DNA of 64,000 nucleotides from NCBI GenBank assembly GCA_963723455.1, contig CAVRQM010000001.1, positions 868,001 through 932,000 of the forward strand. Reading direction: 5' to 3'. Shown here in pieces: positions 8,964 to 19,296 of the stretch (positions are counted from its first letter, which is position 1; the number at the start of each line of letters is the position of its first letter). Position numbers and translations under genes: made by a program. This stretch comes from CAVRQM01 sp963723455. GTDB lineage: Bacteria > Pseudomonadota > Alphaproteobacteria > Acetobacterales > Acetobacteraceae. The notes beneath the pieces are model-generated. The model made no database searches, was not told where the DNA came from, and saw only the letters and a list, made by a program, of their open reading frames with translations.

Positions 8964-11125
8964 TTGCCGTTGAACCAGCAGGTGATCGCCGGGCTGCGCT
9001 TCGCCCCGGTCGCGCCGTGGTGGCTGCTGGCGGTGCTGGGCGCGCTGTGCCTGGCGGCGCTGGCCGCGGCCGCACGGCGGCGCGCGCCCGGGCACGGCGT
9101 GGCGGGCGCTCGCCTTCGCCGTGCTGATCGGCTGGCTGGCCGGTCCGCGCATCGTCCAGGAGACGCGCACGCCGCTGCCCGATATCGGGCTGCTGGCGAT
9201 TGACCAGACCGCCTCGATGACGGTGGCCGACCGCGCCGCGCTGGCCGCGCGCGCGCGCGCGGCGCTGGAGGCGGACGCGGCGCACGCGGCTGGGCCTGGA
9301 GCTGCGCACCGTGACGGTGCCGGAGGTCGGGCAGCGACGGCACCCCCTGTTCGCCGCGATCGACCGGGCGCTGGCCACGATCCCGCGTGCCCAGCTCGCC
9401 GGCATCGTCGCGGTGACCGACGGGCAGGTGCACGACCCGCCCAAGACCTGGCGCTACGGCGTGCCGTTCCACGCACTGCTGGCCGGCCATCCGGGAGAAG
9501 TGGACCGGCGGCTGCGGCTGATCGAGGCGCCGGCCTACGGCGTGGTCGGCAAGCCGGTGACGCTGCGCCTGATCATCCAGGATTCGGGCGCCGCCCGGCC
9601 CGGCCGGCGGTGCGGCGACGCTGACCATCCGCCATGACGGCGAGCCGCCGGTGCGGGAGAGCGTGCCGGTCGGCGTGCCGCACGACGTCGATGTCGCTGT
9701 CGCGCGCGAAGGGCCGACGGTCGTCGAGCTGTCGGTCGATGCGTTGCCCGGCGAGGTCTCGCCGCTGAACAATCGCGTGGCCGTGGTGAGATCAACGGCG
9801 TGCGCGACCGCCTGCGGGTGCTGCTGATCTCCGGCGAGCCGCATGTCGGCGAACGGACCTGGCGGCGGCTGCTGAAGGCCGATCCGGCGGTGGACCTGGT
9901 GCATTTCACCATCCTGCGCCCGCCCGAGAAGGACGACCTGACGCCGCTGAACGAGCTGGCGCTGATCGCGTTTCCGACGCGCGAGCTGTTCCAGGACAAG
10001 ATCGGCGAGTTCGATCTGATCATCCTCGACCGCTTCCAGAACCGCGGCATCCTGCCGCCGCCGTACCTGGAGAACATCGCCGACTACGTGCGCGACGGCG
10101 GCGCGCTGCTGATGAGCGTCGGGCCGGAGTTCACCGGCCCGGCCAGCCTGGACGACACGCCGCTGCACGACGTGCTGCCGGCCCATCCGGTGCGCGGCCC
10201 GGACGGCGAGGCGGACACCGGCGGCGTGGTCGATGGCGCGTTCCGGCCGCTGGTCACCGCGCTCGGCGCCGCGCCATCCGGTGACCGCGGACCTGCCCGG
10301 CTGGCAGCCGGCCGCGCCGCCCGACTGGGGCGCCTGGTACCGGCGCATCGCGGTCGATGGCGACGCGCACGGCGAGGTGCTGCTGTCGGCCGCCGGCGGC
10401 CAGGACGGCGCGGCCGCCGCTGCTGGTGCTGGACCAGGTCGGCGACGGCCGCGTGGCGCTGCTGCTGTCCGACCAGATCTGGCTGTGGTCGCGCGGCCAT
10501 CTCGGCGGCGGCCCGCAGGCCGAGCTGCTGCGCCGGGTCGCGCATTGGCTGATGAAGCCAGCCGGCGCTGGAGGAGAACGCGCTGGCCGCGCGCATCGCG
10601 CCCGACAGCACGGACGGCGGCCTCCTGCTGGTGACGCGCAGCAGCACCGATCCCGGGCCGCCGCCGCCGGTCGCGGTGATCGCGCCGGATGGCAGCCGCA
10701 GCAGCCTCGCGCTGCACGCCGACGGCCCGGGGCGGGCCAGCGGCAGCCTGCCGGCCCGGCTGCCGGGCGTGTGGCAGGCGAGCGACGGCACGCACGTCTC
10801 CTACGCCGCCGCCAACCTGGCCAACCCGCGTGAGATCGCCGATCTGCGGGCCACCGACGCTGTGCTGGGCGGCTTGGCGCGGGCCAGCGGCGGCAGCGTT
10901 CACTGGCTGGCCGGCGCGGCCGCCGGGCGCTCGGCGCCGGCGATCCCGGAGCTGCGCCGCACCGAGCCGGGCCGGGCCAGCGCCGGGGCCGGCTGGATCG
11001 GCCTGCCGGCGCGTGGCGCGCATGTCGTGACCGCCCTGGCGACTGTGGCCCTGCTGCCGGACTGGCTGGCGCTGCTGCTGCTGGCCGGGCTGGTCATCCT
11101 GGCGTGGTGGCGCGAGGCCGCCTGA
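8964..11125 (+). CDS. Membrane-anchored VWA/GATase-like protein of the MoxR operon (about seven frame breaks)
   Basis: Fourth gene of the MoxR operon, about 720 residues when joined. It has two N-terminal membrane helices, a VWA-like stretch (LLAIDQTASMTVADR), an Ig-like segment, then a GATase1-like domain (RLRVLLISGEPHVGERTWRRLL ... FDLIILDRFQNRG ... YVRDGGALLMSVGPEF) and a C-terminal helix before the stop. The start is TTG at 8964 or 8970. Frame changes are needed near 9100, 9285, 9595, 9790 (the only -1), 10275, 10415 and 10565. Sequence on both sides of each break still matches the family. It is either an error-rich stretch of assembly or a decayed gene; I favour the first because neighbours show the same kind of break. 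Confidence 0.65.
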
Positions 11126-11264
11126 CCCTCAGCACCCCTTTGCGAAAGCCGCCGGGTGCAACCAAATTCAGGGCGGCAGCAACGGAGGGCGTGTCTTCAC
11201 CAATACCGGCTTCCCGCACGACCCGCGCGGCCGCGGCTTCCGGGAGCGCCCGGCGCCCAGCGCC

Positions 11265-11756
11265 ATGCTGCTGGCGCTGGCCGGGTTTGTCGGGTTGCCG
11301 CTGCTGGTCGGCGCGGCCGACGCCGCGGCCACGGCGGGCAGCGTGCGCGGCTGGTACCTGTCGCTGACGCCGCCTGCGGGAACGCCGCCGGACTGGACAT
11401 TCGGCCCGGTCTGGACTGTGCTGTACGTGCTGATCGGCCTCGCCGCCTGGCTGATCTGGCGCGAGCGGGCGATGCGCGCCGTCCCGGCGGCCGATGGCGA
11501 GGGTCTACGGCCGCTGCGGCTGTGGGGCTGGCAGTTGCTGGTCAACGCCGCCTGGGCGCCGGCCTTCTTCGGACTGCACGCCACCTGGCCCGCCCTGCTG
11601 GTGATGCCGCCCCTGCTGGCGCTGATCGGCGCCACGTTGATCGCGTTCTGGCGGGTGCGGCCGATCGCCGGATGGCTGCTGCTGCCCTATCTGGCCTGGA
11701 CGTGCTACGCCGCCTACTTGACAGCCGGCTTCTGGTGGTTGAACCCGCATGCCTGA
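11265..11756 (+). CDS. tspO: TspO/MBR family tryptophan-rich sensory protein
   Basis: Membrane protein of 163 residues with five predicted helices and the TspO pattern of aromatic residues: GWYLSLTPPAGTPPDWTFGPVW, then LWGWQLLVNAAWAPAFFGLH, and YLTAGFWWLN at the end. Family members bind porphyrins and cholesterol-like ligands and act in tetrapyrrole or oxygen-linked regulation. The start is ATG 11265. The in-frame sequence upstream is open but has no obvious start codon and is rich in Gly and Arg. Confidence 0.88.
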   Translation: MLLALAGFVGLPLLVGAADAAATAGSVRGWYLSLTPPAGTPPDWTFGPVWTVLYVLIGLAAWLIWRERAMRAVPAADGEGLRPLRLWGWQLLVNAAWAPAFFGLHATWPALLVMPPLLALIGATLIAFWRVRPIAGWLLLPYLAWTCYAAYLTAGFWWLNPHA

Positions 11757-11796
11757 GCGCGCTGACCCGCCCCGCTTCGATCGGACCGAGCCCTCG

Positions 11797-12496
11797 ATGA
11801 CCCGTATCCGCCTCGCCGCCCTGGCTGCCCTGGCCGTTGCATCGGCTGCACTCGCCGGACCCCCGGCATGGGCGCAGAGCATCGGCGGCAGCACCGCATC
11901 CAATGGCGGCTTTCAGCCGCCGGTGCATGGTCACGCGCCGGTCGCCGCCGCTCCCGCGCCGCCGCCGCCCGGTCTGCCGGGCGCGTCGCAGCATGGCGCG
12001 GTCGCGCCGCCGACCAGGCCGGCGGCCGATCTGCAGCCGAACGACGCGCTGTTCGATGCGATCAACCGCGGCGACATGGCCGCAGCGCGCGATGCGCTGT
12101 CGCGCGGCGCCGACCTGACCGCGCAGAACGTGCTGGGCATGACGCCGCTGGAGTTGTCGGTCGATCTGAACCGCAACGACATCACGTTCCTGCTGCTGTC
12201 GATGCGCGGGTCCGGGCCGGCGGTCGCCGGCGGCCCCGCCGCGGCAAATGCCGCCCTGGCGAACGCCGCCCCGGTCAAGCCGCTCCGCGGCGCGGCGCGG
12301 CTGCACGCCGAGTTCGCGTCAGGCGGACGCCCGGACGGGCGGCGCCCGTCTTGCTGCAACGACGGGCGGCGCCCGCCTTGCCGCCGCGGTCCACGCGGCC
12401 GCCCCCCCAGCCGCCGACATGGCGCCCGCGCGCGTGCGCTACGCCGGCAGCGACCCCGGCGCGGCGGTGCCGCAGGCCGGCTTCCTGGGTTTCTAG
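11797..12496 (+). CDS. Exported ankyrin-repeat-like protein (frame-interrupted)
   Basis: Protein starting MTRIRLAALAALAVASAALA, a clear Sec signal peptide ending near AWAQS (residue 28). A Pro-rich linker follows, then one ankyrin-like repeat pair (DALFDAINRGDMAAARDALS, then NVLGMTPLELSVDLNRNDITFLLL). The C-terminal part makes sense only in the +1 frame after about 12330, where it ends PQAGFLGF at 12496. That stretch contains a near-tandem 27-bp duplication (about 12334-12386) encoding TGGARLAA twice. Periplasmic location inferred. Function unknown. Confidence 0.6.
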
Positions 12497-12582
12497 TCCC
12501 TCGGGCTTCAGTCTCTTCGGCTTCTGAGGCTTTGGTCAGGCCGCAACGGGTGCGGACCGATGGCCCGCACCCGAAGCTGGCG

Positions 12583-13168
12583 CTACATCTTTTCGATGGT
12601 GTCCACCACGTAGACGACCGCGTTGCTGCAGCTGATAGGCGCGTTCACCAGGGCGGCGCTCATCGTCTGGCCATTGGCAGCACTGGTCCAGGTGACTTTC
12701 ACGGCGCTCGGGTCGGTGCCGTCAACCAGGATCGGCGTGCCGGCCATTGAGGTGACTGAGACTTTCTTGCCCATGACCTCGTCGGGATAGTGCTTGCCGT
12801 TCACCGCATGGGTGCGGACCAGCTTGACGATTTTCGAGGTGTCCGGGAACGCATCGGCCGCGTTGTGCGAGCCGGTGCTGTACTCGATACCCGAGCAGAT
12901 CCTTCACCATGCCCGGGAACTGCGCGAAGGCGCTGTCGGCCGCCGGGAACACGGTATAGATGTCGGATCGGGCATATCCTTGCAGCCCGCCCGCGTCGAT
13001 GAGCTGCACCCAGGTCGTCAGCCGCGGGTTGGACGCCATGTACGAATAGCCGTCCCCGGCATAGGTCTGCCCTTGCTGCGCCCAGGCGGGGCGCACAAGG
13101 CCGATCAGGCCCGCAAGCGTAAGCCCCGAGCTGGCCGCCATGAGAGTGCGGCGAGATGTGTGCGACAT
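12583..13168 (-). CDS. Fasciclin (FAS1) domain exported protein (frame-interrupted)
   Basis: Secreted protein of about 194 residues with one FAS1 adhesion-type domain. The N-terminus MSHTSRRTLMAASSGLTLAG carries a twin-arginine-like signal. FAS1 features include TWVQLIDAGGLQGY, YTVFPAADSAFAQFP and the C-terminal ISCSNAVVYVVDTIEKM. A +1 frame change near 12885 separates the two halves (KDLLG before, IEYSTGSHNAADAFPD after). Joining the frames restores a full domain. FAS1 proteins mediate surface or matrix contacts; the partner is unknown. Confidence 0.75.
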
Positions 13169-13440
13169 CTTTGGGCATGTCCTTTCGTTGGATCCGCGAC
13201 ACCGGCAATGCGCCCTGTCGCCGCCGGGTGCACGGAACGAGGTCCAGGCGGGCGCGGGCCAGTGTTAAAAGTTCGTCCATGCGGCAACAACCCGTTTCCG
13301 GGTGGACACGTGTCCCGGGGCAGAACACCGTGATCACATCTGCGATTTATCTCGACGCGCGGCACCGGATGCGCGCGGCGCGCGTCGGTGACGCTGCGGC
13401 GGCTCGCTGGTATGCTGCGCCCGGGCGACGGGAGCGCGCG

Positions 13441-15466
13441 ATGCATTGCTGGAGGCTGCTTGCCGCGCTTGGCGTCCTGGCCGCCGCCGGACCGGCCCGG
13501 TCGGACCAGCCGGCAGCCGCGGCAGACCAGCCGCTGACGCTGCGCACGGTCATGCTGTCGCAGGCCGGCGTCGGTTATTTCGAATACGACGCCACGGTGG
13601 ACGGCGCGGCGACGCTCGGGCTGGACGTGCCGCGCGATGCCGTCAGCGACGTGCTCACCTCGCTGGTGGTGCTGGACGACGCTGGCACGGTGGCCAGCGT
13701 GCAACTGCCCAGCGCGGATCCTGCGGCCGGGACCGCGTTGGCCGACCTGCCGATTTCCGCGCGCGGCGCTGGACCAGCCGCTCGATTTGCTGAACGCGCT
13801 GCGCGGCGTGCGCGTCAGCGTCGCCGGCGCGACGCCGATGACCGGGCGCATCCTGCATGCCGAACCGCCGCCCGATGCGGCCGCGGCCGCGCCGCGCGGC
13901 CGGACGCGGGTGACGTTGCTGACCGACGCCGGGCTGCAGCAATTCGTGCTCGAGGACGTGGCATCGGTGCAGGTCGCCGACCCGGTGCTGCGCGGGCGGC
14001 TGATGGCGGCGCTGGCAGCGTTGCGCGGCAGCGCCGCATCGGACCGGCGGCGCCTGAGCGTGGCGGTGGACGGCGCCGGTCCGCGCCGCGTGCACCTGGG
14101 CATGGTAATCGGGGCGCCGCTGTGGAAGGCGTCGTACCGGCTGATGCTGGCGGACCCCGCTCCGCCCGACCCCGCCCCGCCCGACGGCGCGGCGACCGGG
14201 CGGCTGCAGGGCTGGGCGGTGCTGGAAAATGCCGGGCTGGAGGATTGGACCGGCATCAGCCTGACCTTGCAGGCCGGCAGCCTGGTCGCCTTCCGCCAGG
14301 CGATCTATGACACCTACTACGTCGCCAGGCCGTTTGTGCCGGTGGACATGCTGCAGCATCCGGCCCCGCCGGCCGATACCCGCGCCGCGCCGCTGGCTGC
14401 GGCGGGTGCGCCACTGATGTTGCGGCAGATGCAGGCGCCGGCGGCGGCCATGGCCGCCGGGCCAGCGCCCGGGCCCGCCCCCGGGCTGGCCGCGCCGGCG
14501 CAGCCGGTCCGCGCCGCCGAGCATGGCGTCACCACCAGCTTCACCCTGCCGCACCCGCTGAGCCTGGCCGCCGGGCACAGCGCGGCGGTGCCGTTCCTGG
14601 ACCGCGCCGTGACCGCGACGCCGCTCGACCTGCTGGCCGCCGGAGCGGCGCATCCGCTGGCCGCGGTCCGGCTGGTCAACGACACCGGCCTGGGCCTGCC
14701 GCCCGGCGTGGTCGCCACCTATGGCGCCGGCGGCTTTTCCGGCGATGCGCGGCTCGGCCCGCTGCCGTCCGGCGAGAGCCGGGTCCTGAGCTTCGCCAAG
14801 GACCTCGCGACCACCGCCGCCTGGCACACCGGCGCCGCCGCCAGCATCGCTGCGATCACCGCCGCACAGGGCGTGCTGCATCTGACGCGCCGGGAGCGGA
14901 CCACGACCACCATCGACCTGCATGCCCCGGCAGCCGCGCCCCGCCGCGTGCTGGTGGACGTGCCGCGGCACGGCGATGCCACGCTGAGCACCGAGCCTGT
15001 GGTGCCGGCCGAGCAGACGGCGACCGCGTGGCGGTTGGACGTGGCGCTGCGCGCCGGCGAGCAGCGGCGCATCGTCGCGCATGCCGACCGGCTGGTGCAG
15101 CAGAGCACCGTGCTGGGCGACGATCCCGGCAGGGTGGTGGCGGTGCTGGGCGAGCAGGGCCTGCCCGACGCGGCGCGCGCCGCCTTGCAGCGCGTCGCCC
15201 AGCTGCAGCGCGATGCCGCCGCGCGCCAGGCGGACAGCGAGCGGCTGCAGGCGCAGCGGACAACGATCGAGCAGGACGAGACGCGGCTGCGCGCCAACCT
15301 GGCGGCGGTGCCGGCCAGCGATGCGCTGCACGGCCAGCTGCTGCGCGGCCTGGCGGCGGACGAGGACCGGCTGGCGAGCCTGGCCGCCAGCCAGCAGCGT
15401 GCCGATGCGGCCTCCGGACAGGCGGCGCGGGCGCTGGACGACGCCGTCTCCAGCCTATCATTCTGA
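13441..15466 (+). CDS. DUF4139 domain-containing exported protein (frame-interrupted)
   Basis: Protein of about 675 residues with an N-terminal signal peptide (MHCWRLLAALGVLAAAGPARS). An N-terminal domain starts VMLSQAGVGYFEYDATVDG. The DUF4139 region covers the C-terminal half (ATPLDLLAAGAAHPLAAVRLVNDTGLGLPPG; RRVLVDVPRHGDATL) and ends in a coiled coil (about residues 570-670, rich in Q, A, R and E). A +1 frame change lies near 13765, within gcgcgcggcgctgg. Removing one G gives SARALDQPLDLLNALRG. The next gene starts 4 bp after its stop, so the two are probably co-transcribed. Confidence 0.75.
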
Positions 15467-15470
15467 GCGG

Positions 15471-16802
15471 ATGCAGCCCCTGCCGATGCTGAGCGGCGCG
15501 GAGATCGCGCAGTATTTCACGCTGATCCTGGGGCGGCCGCCCGAAAGCCCGGCTGTGATCGAGCACTACGCCCGCATGGGCCTGTCGGCGGCGGCGTTCG
15601 TGCGCGTGCTGATGGACTCCGACGAGGTCGCCGAACGCTACCGCCGCCGCAACGCGCTCGCCGATCTGGCGTCCGGCGACGAGGCGGTCGGCTGGCCGGC
15701 GCGGCCGGGCGCGCGCCCCGTGCTGTTGTTCGGCGCCTATGGCAACGGCAATCTGGGCGACGCGGCGCAGGCCGAGGCGGTGGCCTGGCTGCTGGCCCGG
15801 GTGCTGCCCGCTCCGCTCAATCTCGCAGCCTGCAGCTGGGAACGGCGTGCGCCATTCGCCTTCCCGGCCGGGGTGACGCTGGCGGCCGACGCGCTGCTGC
15901 GCCGCCCTGCCCTGCCCGGCGTCGCCGGCCCGGATCGCGGCGGCCTGACTGGCGGCGGCCCGGATGGCGGCGGGCTGGTGGTCATCGGCGGCGGCGGGCT
16001 GCTGGGCGCGCCGCACTTCCCGCTGCACGCCGAGCGGTGGGCGGAGTGGTTCGCCGGGCAGGGCGTGCCCTGGGCGCTGCTGGGCGTCGGCGGCTCGGCC
16101 GAGGCGATGATCGAGCCGGCATGGCGGGCTGCGTATCGCAGGCTGCTGGGCGGGGCGGCGTTCGTCGGGGTGCGCGACGCGGCGACGCTGGCGGCGGCGC
16201 GCGCCATCAACCCGCGCGCGTGCTGGTTCCCCGATCCGGTGCTGGCGCGCGCGGTGCTGGAGCCCGGCGCGCCGCGGGCGGATGCGGCGTCGTGGCAGGC
16301 CAGGCCGGTCGATGCGGTCATCATCCCGCGCCATCCGAACAACGCCGCCGACGCCGCCGCCAACCGCTCCGCGCTGGCCTGTCGCGACCGGCTGCTGGCT
16401 GCCGGACGGCGCGTGGTGGTGGCCGGCCTGGAGCGCGTGCTGGACGCCGGCAGCTTCGCCGGCGAGGACGTGATCTATGTCGATGACTGGACCGTGCTGA
16501 TGGGCCTTTGCCGCGAGGCGCGCGTGGTGGTCTCGCTGCGGCTGCACGGGGTCGTCGCGGCGATCGCCGCGGGGTGCGTGGCGCACGGGCTGGTGCAGCC
16601 CAAGACCGGCGACCTGATGGCGACGCTCGGCGTGGCGGACTGGTTCGCGGCGGACGGCTGGGCGCTGCCCGACCCGGATTTCACCGTCGCCGGGTTCGAT
16701 GCGTTCGCGACGGCCCTGCGGCCGGGGATCGCGCAACTGCGCGCCAGACTGCACGGCGCGATGGATGCGGCGCGGCAGGCGCTGGGCGGCGCGCCGGCGT
16801 GA
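15471..16802 (+). CDS. Polysaccharide pyruvyl transferase family protein
   Basis: Protein of 443 residues. Residues about 90-410 match the polysaccharide pyruvyl transferase family (CsaB/WcaK-like): GAYGNGNLGDAAQAEAVAWLL near residues 85-105, VVIGGGGLLGAPHFP, LLGVGGSAEAM and VVSLRLHGVVAAIAAGC. These enzymes move pyruvate from phosphoenolpyruvate to surface sugars. The first 60 residues (AEIAQYFTLILGRPPE ... SDEVAERYR) resemble a DUF4214-type helical module. It sits 4 bp after the DUF4139 gene, which suggests a joint role in envelope or exopolysaccharide work. Confidence 0.8.
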   Translation: MQPLPMLSGAEIAQYFTLILGRPPESPAVIEHYARMGLSAAAFVRVLMDSDEVAERYRRRNALADLASGDEAVGWPARPGARPVLLFGAYGNGNLGDAAQAEAVAWLLARVLPAPLNLAACSWERRAPFAFPAGVTLAADALLRRPALPGVAGPDRGGLTGGGPDGGGLVVIGGGGLLGAPHFPLHAERWAEWFAGQGVPWALLGVGGSAEAMIEPAWRAAYRRLLGGAAFVGVRDAATLAAARAINPRACWFPDPVLARAVLEPGAPRADAASWQARPVDAVIIPRHPNNAADAAANRSALACRDRLLAAGRRVVVAGLERVLDAGSFAGEDVIYVDDWTVLMGLCREARVVVSLRLHGVVAAIAAGCVAHGLVQPKTGDLMATLGVADWFAADGWALPDPDFTVAGFDAFATALRPGIAQLRARLHGAMDAARQALGGAPA

Positions 16803-16838
16803 CGCGGCAGTCACGATGGTCTCGGCCTGCCGCCGCCG

Positions 16839-18071
16839 TTGCCGGGGCGCCGCCCGTTGCCGTCTGACGCCGCCGCGCTTGACGCCGAGGCCGCGCCCGC
16901 GAAGCTGCTGATCGCGACCCTGGCCTTCGCCTGCGGCGCCGGCGCGGCCAACCTGTACTACGCCCAGCCGCTGATCGGGCTGATCGGACCGTCGATCGGC
17001 CTCGGCCTGTCCACCGCCGGGCTGGTGGTGACGCTGACCCAGCTCGGCTACGCCGCCGGGCTGTTCCTGCTGGTGCCGCTGGGCGACCTGCTGGAGAACC
17101 GGCGGCTGATCGCCTGCACGCTGGGCGCTGCGGTGCTGGCGCTGGCGCTGGCGGCGACGGCCGGTTCGGCGGCGACGTTCCTGGCCGCCTCGCTGCTGGT
17201 CGGCGTCAGCTCGGTCGGCGTGCAGATGCTGGTGCCGCTCGCCGCCAACCTGACGCCGCCGCAGCTGCGCGGGCGCGTCGTCGGCGCGGTGATGAGCGGG
17301 CTGCTGCTGGGCATCCTGCTGGCCCGCCCGGTCGCCAGCCTGATCGCCGCGGCGTTCGGCTGGCGCGCGGTGTTCGCCGCGTCGGCGGCGCTGATGGCCG
17401 GCGTCACCCTGCTGCTGATGCGCGCATTGCCGCGCCGGCGGCCGCAGCTGGGGCACAGCTATGCCGAGCTGCTGGGTTCGCTCTGGCCGCTGCTGCGTGA
17501 TTTGCCGGTGCTGCAACGGCGCACGATCTATCAATCGGCGCTGTTCGCCAGCTTCGCGCTGTTCTGGACCGCGGCCCCGCTGCTGCTGGCCGCTCCGCCG
17601 TTCCGCATGGGCCAGGTCGGCATCGCGCTGTTCGCGCTGGCCGGCGCCGGCGGCGCGCTGGCCGCGCCCATCGCCGGGCGGCTGGCCGACGCCGGATGGA
17701 CGCGGATCGGCAGCGGCCTGTCTATCGCGCTCGTCGCCGCCGCCTTCGCGCTGTCGCGGCTGGGCGGGGACGGGCACGGGTCAGTGACGATCCTGACGGT
17801 CGCCGCGGTGCTGCTGGATTTCGGCGTGCAGAGCAACCAGGTGTTCGGCCAGCGGGCGATCTATACGCTGGCCGGCCACGCGCGCAGCCGGCTGAACGGC
17901 ATCTATATCGGCCTGTTCTTCGGCGGCGGCGCGATCGGCTCGGCGCTGGCCGGGCCGGCTTTGGCGCATGGCGGCTGGCGCACGGTGAGCTGGCTGGGCG
18001 TGGCCTTCCCGCTTCTCGCGCTGGTAGCCTACGCGACCGAATACCTGCCCCGCGGCCGGCGACCCGGGTAG
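16839..18071 (+). CDS. MFS transporter, drug/sugar efflux type
   Basis: Major facilitator of about 410 residues with 12 predicted helices. The N-terminal domain begins LLIATLAFACGAGAANLYYAQPL. A short motif-A-like loop (PLGDLLENRR) lies between helices 2 and 3, and a proline/arginine-rich cytoplasmic loop sits in the centre (LPRRRPQLGHSY). The NLYYAQPL start is typical of the YbcL/YfiS-like DHA1 group. No ATG fits; TTG 16839 is the best available start and is uncertain. A perfect hairpin overlaps the stop codon. Substrate unknown. Confidence 0.8.
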   Translation: MPGRRPLPSDAAALDAEAAPAKLLIATLAFACGAGAANLYYAQPLIGLIGPSIGLGLSTAGLVVTLTQLGYAAGLFLLVPLGDLLENRRLIACTLGAAVLALALAATAGSAATFLAASLLVGVSSVGVQMLVPLAANLTPPQLRGRVVGAVMSGLLLGILLARPVASLIAAAFGWRAVFAASAALMAGVTLLLMRALPRRRPQLGHSYAELLGSLWPLLRDLPVLQRRTIYQSALFASFALFWTAAPLLLAAPPFRMGQVGIALFALAGAGGALAAPIAGRLADAGWTRIGSGLSIALVAAAFALSRLGGDGHGSVTILTVAAVLLDFGVQSNQVFGQRAIYTLAGHARSRLNGIYIGLFFGGGAIGSALAGPALAHGGWRTVSWLGVAFPLLALVAYATEYLPRGRRPG

Positions 18072-18087
18072 CTCGGCTACCCGGGTC
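18061..18087. terminator. Perfect 12-bp hairpin at convergent gene ends
   Basis: gacccgggtagc, loop tcg, then gctacccgggtc. The stem is perfect, its left arm contains the MFS stop codon (TAG), and it lies 24 bp before the stop of the convergent secreted protein. It lacks a T run, so it is a candidate bidirectional terminator or mRNA-protecting stem rather than a textbook one. Confidence 0.6.
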
Positions 18088-18110
18088 GCATCAGGCCTTG
18101 GGCGCCGTCG

Positions 18111-18881
18111 TCAATGCCAGCCGGTGCAGGCGACGATGCCGCCGAGGCCGGTCTGGGCATAGGTGTACTGGATCTCGTTCAGATTGTTGCTGATGACGCC
18201 GGTGAACGAGTATTTCGAGAAGCTGCCGTTCAAGGCCCCCTGGAACGTGCCGTCAGGCCGCACGGAATAGTGACCGGTCACGCGGGGACTGCCGATGGCT
18301 CCGTTCCTGTCGTACGGATTCGAACCATGCAGGTCGCCGGCACCGTCGAAGGTGAAGTAGTTGAGGTCGTTCTTGGATGCGGCCAACCCGCTGCACGTGC
18401 TCGCGAACGTGCCTTTCAGCGAGGCATCGGTGTAGCTGTTCGGCGTCGCGGCGAGCTGCGCCTGCAGGTCGATGGTGGCCACGGCGCTGCCATCCAGCTC
18501 GATGCCGACCGCCTTCTGCTGGGTGACGCTATAGCCGACGACGTAGGTCTGCACGATGGATCCGTCCGAGGGGGTCATCGTCAGGGAGATCGTGTGGTCC
18601 GTGTTCGCGGTATAGGTGCCGGTGACGCTGACCGTGCTGACCACCCCGTTCACGCCGCCACTGATGTTGCTGCCAGTGAACCCGCATTGACCGTCGAAGG
18701 TCAGCGCCCCCGACAGGTACTTACCGCCCTGGGTCGAGGTCAGCGAGTTGCCGGCCACCAGGATGCTGTAGCCGCCCTGGAACCTGCTGCCGCCGCTGCA
18801 CGCGGCGCTCGCCAGCCCGGGCGCGCCGACGCCCACGCCCACCAGGCACATCAGCGCCAGGCCGCGAACAGTGATCTTCAT
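18111..18881 (-). CDS. Secreted hypothetical protein
   Basis: Protein of 256 residues with a clear signal peptide (MKITVRGLALMCLVGVGVGA, cleavage near ASA-AC). The mature part is rich in Ser, Thr, Gly and Asn and in short beta-type repeats (GKYLSGALTFDGQCGF; YFTFDGAGDLHGS; GHYSVRPDGTFQGALNGSF; KYSFTGVISNNLNEIQYTY). This suggests a beta-barrel or beta-sandwich surface protein. It carries four mature cysteines (ACSG, GQCGF, TCSG, VACTG). No family recognised. It is convergent with the MFS gene. Confidence 0.75.
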   Translation of the reverse strand: MKITVRGLALMCLVGVGVGAPGLASAACSGGSRFQGGYSILVAGNSLTSTQGGKYLSGALTFDGQCGFTGSNISGGVNGVVSTVSVTGTYTANTDHTISLTMTPSDGSIVQTYVVGYSVTQQKAVGIELDGSAVATIDLQAQLAATPNSYTDASLKGTFASTCSGLAASKNDLNYFTFDGAGDLHGSNPYDRNGAIGSPRVTGHYSVRPDGTFQGALNGSFSKYSFTGVISNNLNEIQYTYAQTGLGGIVACTGWH

Positions 18882-19086
18882 GACAGCAACCGCCCCTTGA
18901 AATGCCGCCCGTTCCGAGCCGGACAGGCTGGATCATCGTTATAGGCGCGTTAATACCGCATGTCGATCAGCAATCATACTGATTTCGCATCTTGCCGGTC
19001 CGGGTCGCGGCCGGCGTCGGGCGGTGGTATGAGTCCGGTGCCTGGATTGAGGACTTGGCCGGCGACGCATGGCAAGGAGACTGCCC

Positions 19087-19281
19087 GTGGACGAGGACCA
19101 GATGAACATGGCGGTGCGCAAGTTCCTCAAGGAGGTCGGGGTCAGCTCGCAGCGCGAGATCGAGCGGGTGGTGCGCGACGGCGGCGCGCCGGACGGCAAG
19201 CTGCGGCTGCGCATGACGCTCACCTCGCCGGACGCCGCTTCGCTGCAGCATGTGGTCGAGCATACGATCGAGTTCGGCTGA
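19087..19281 (+). CDS. DUF6494 family protein
   Basis: Small cytoplasmic protein of 64 residues. The conserved core MNMAVRKFLKEVGVSSQREIE and the C-terminal LRLRMTLTSPD...HTIEFG match DUF6494. The GTG at 19087 is preceded by aaggaga with 6 bp spacing and gives the usual VDEDQMNM start. An in-frame ATG at 19069 would add six residues. It lies 15 bp upstream of the S10 peptidase on the same strand. Function unknown. Confidence 0.75.
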   Translation: MDEDQMNMAVRKFLKEVGVSSQREIERVVRDGGAPDGKLRLRMTLTSPDAASLQHVVEHTIEFG

Positions 19282-19296
19282 ACGTAGGAGACGCGC

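Noticed and set aside
6632..11023. Open frame of 1463 codons on the minus strand
   Set aside because: It is antisense to the MoxR operon, rich in Arg/Gln/His with no domains, as expected from high-GC shadow frames.
14856..17777. Open frame of 973 codons on the minus strand
   Set aside because: Antisense to DUF4139, pyruvyl transferase and MFS genes; low-complexity Arg/Gln composition, no motif.
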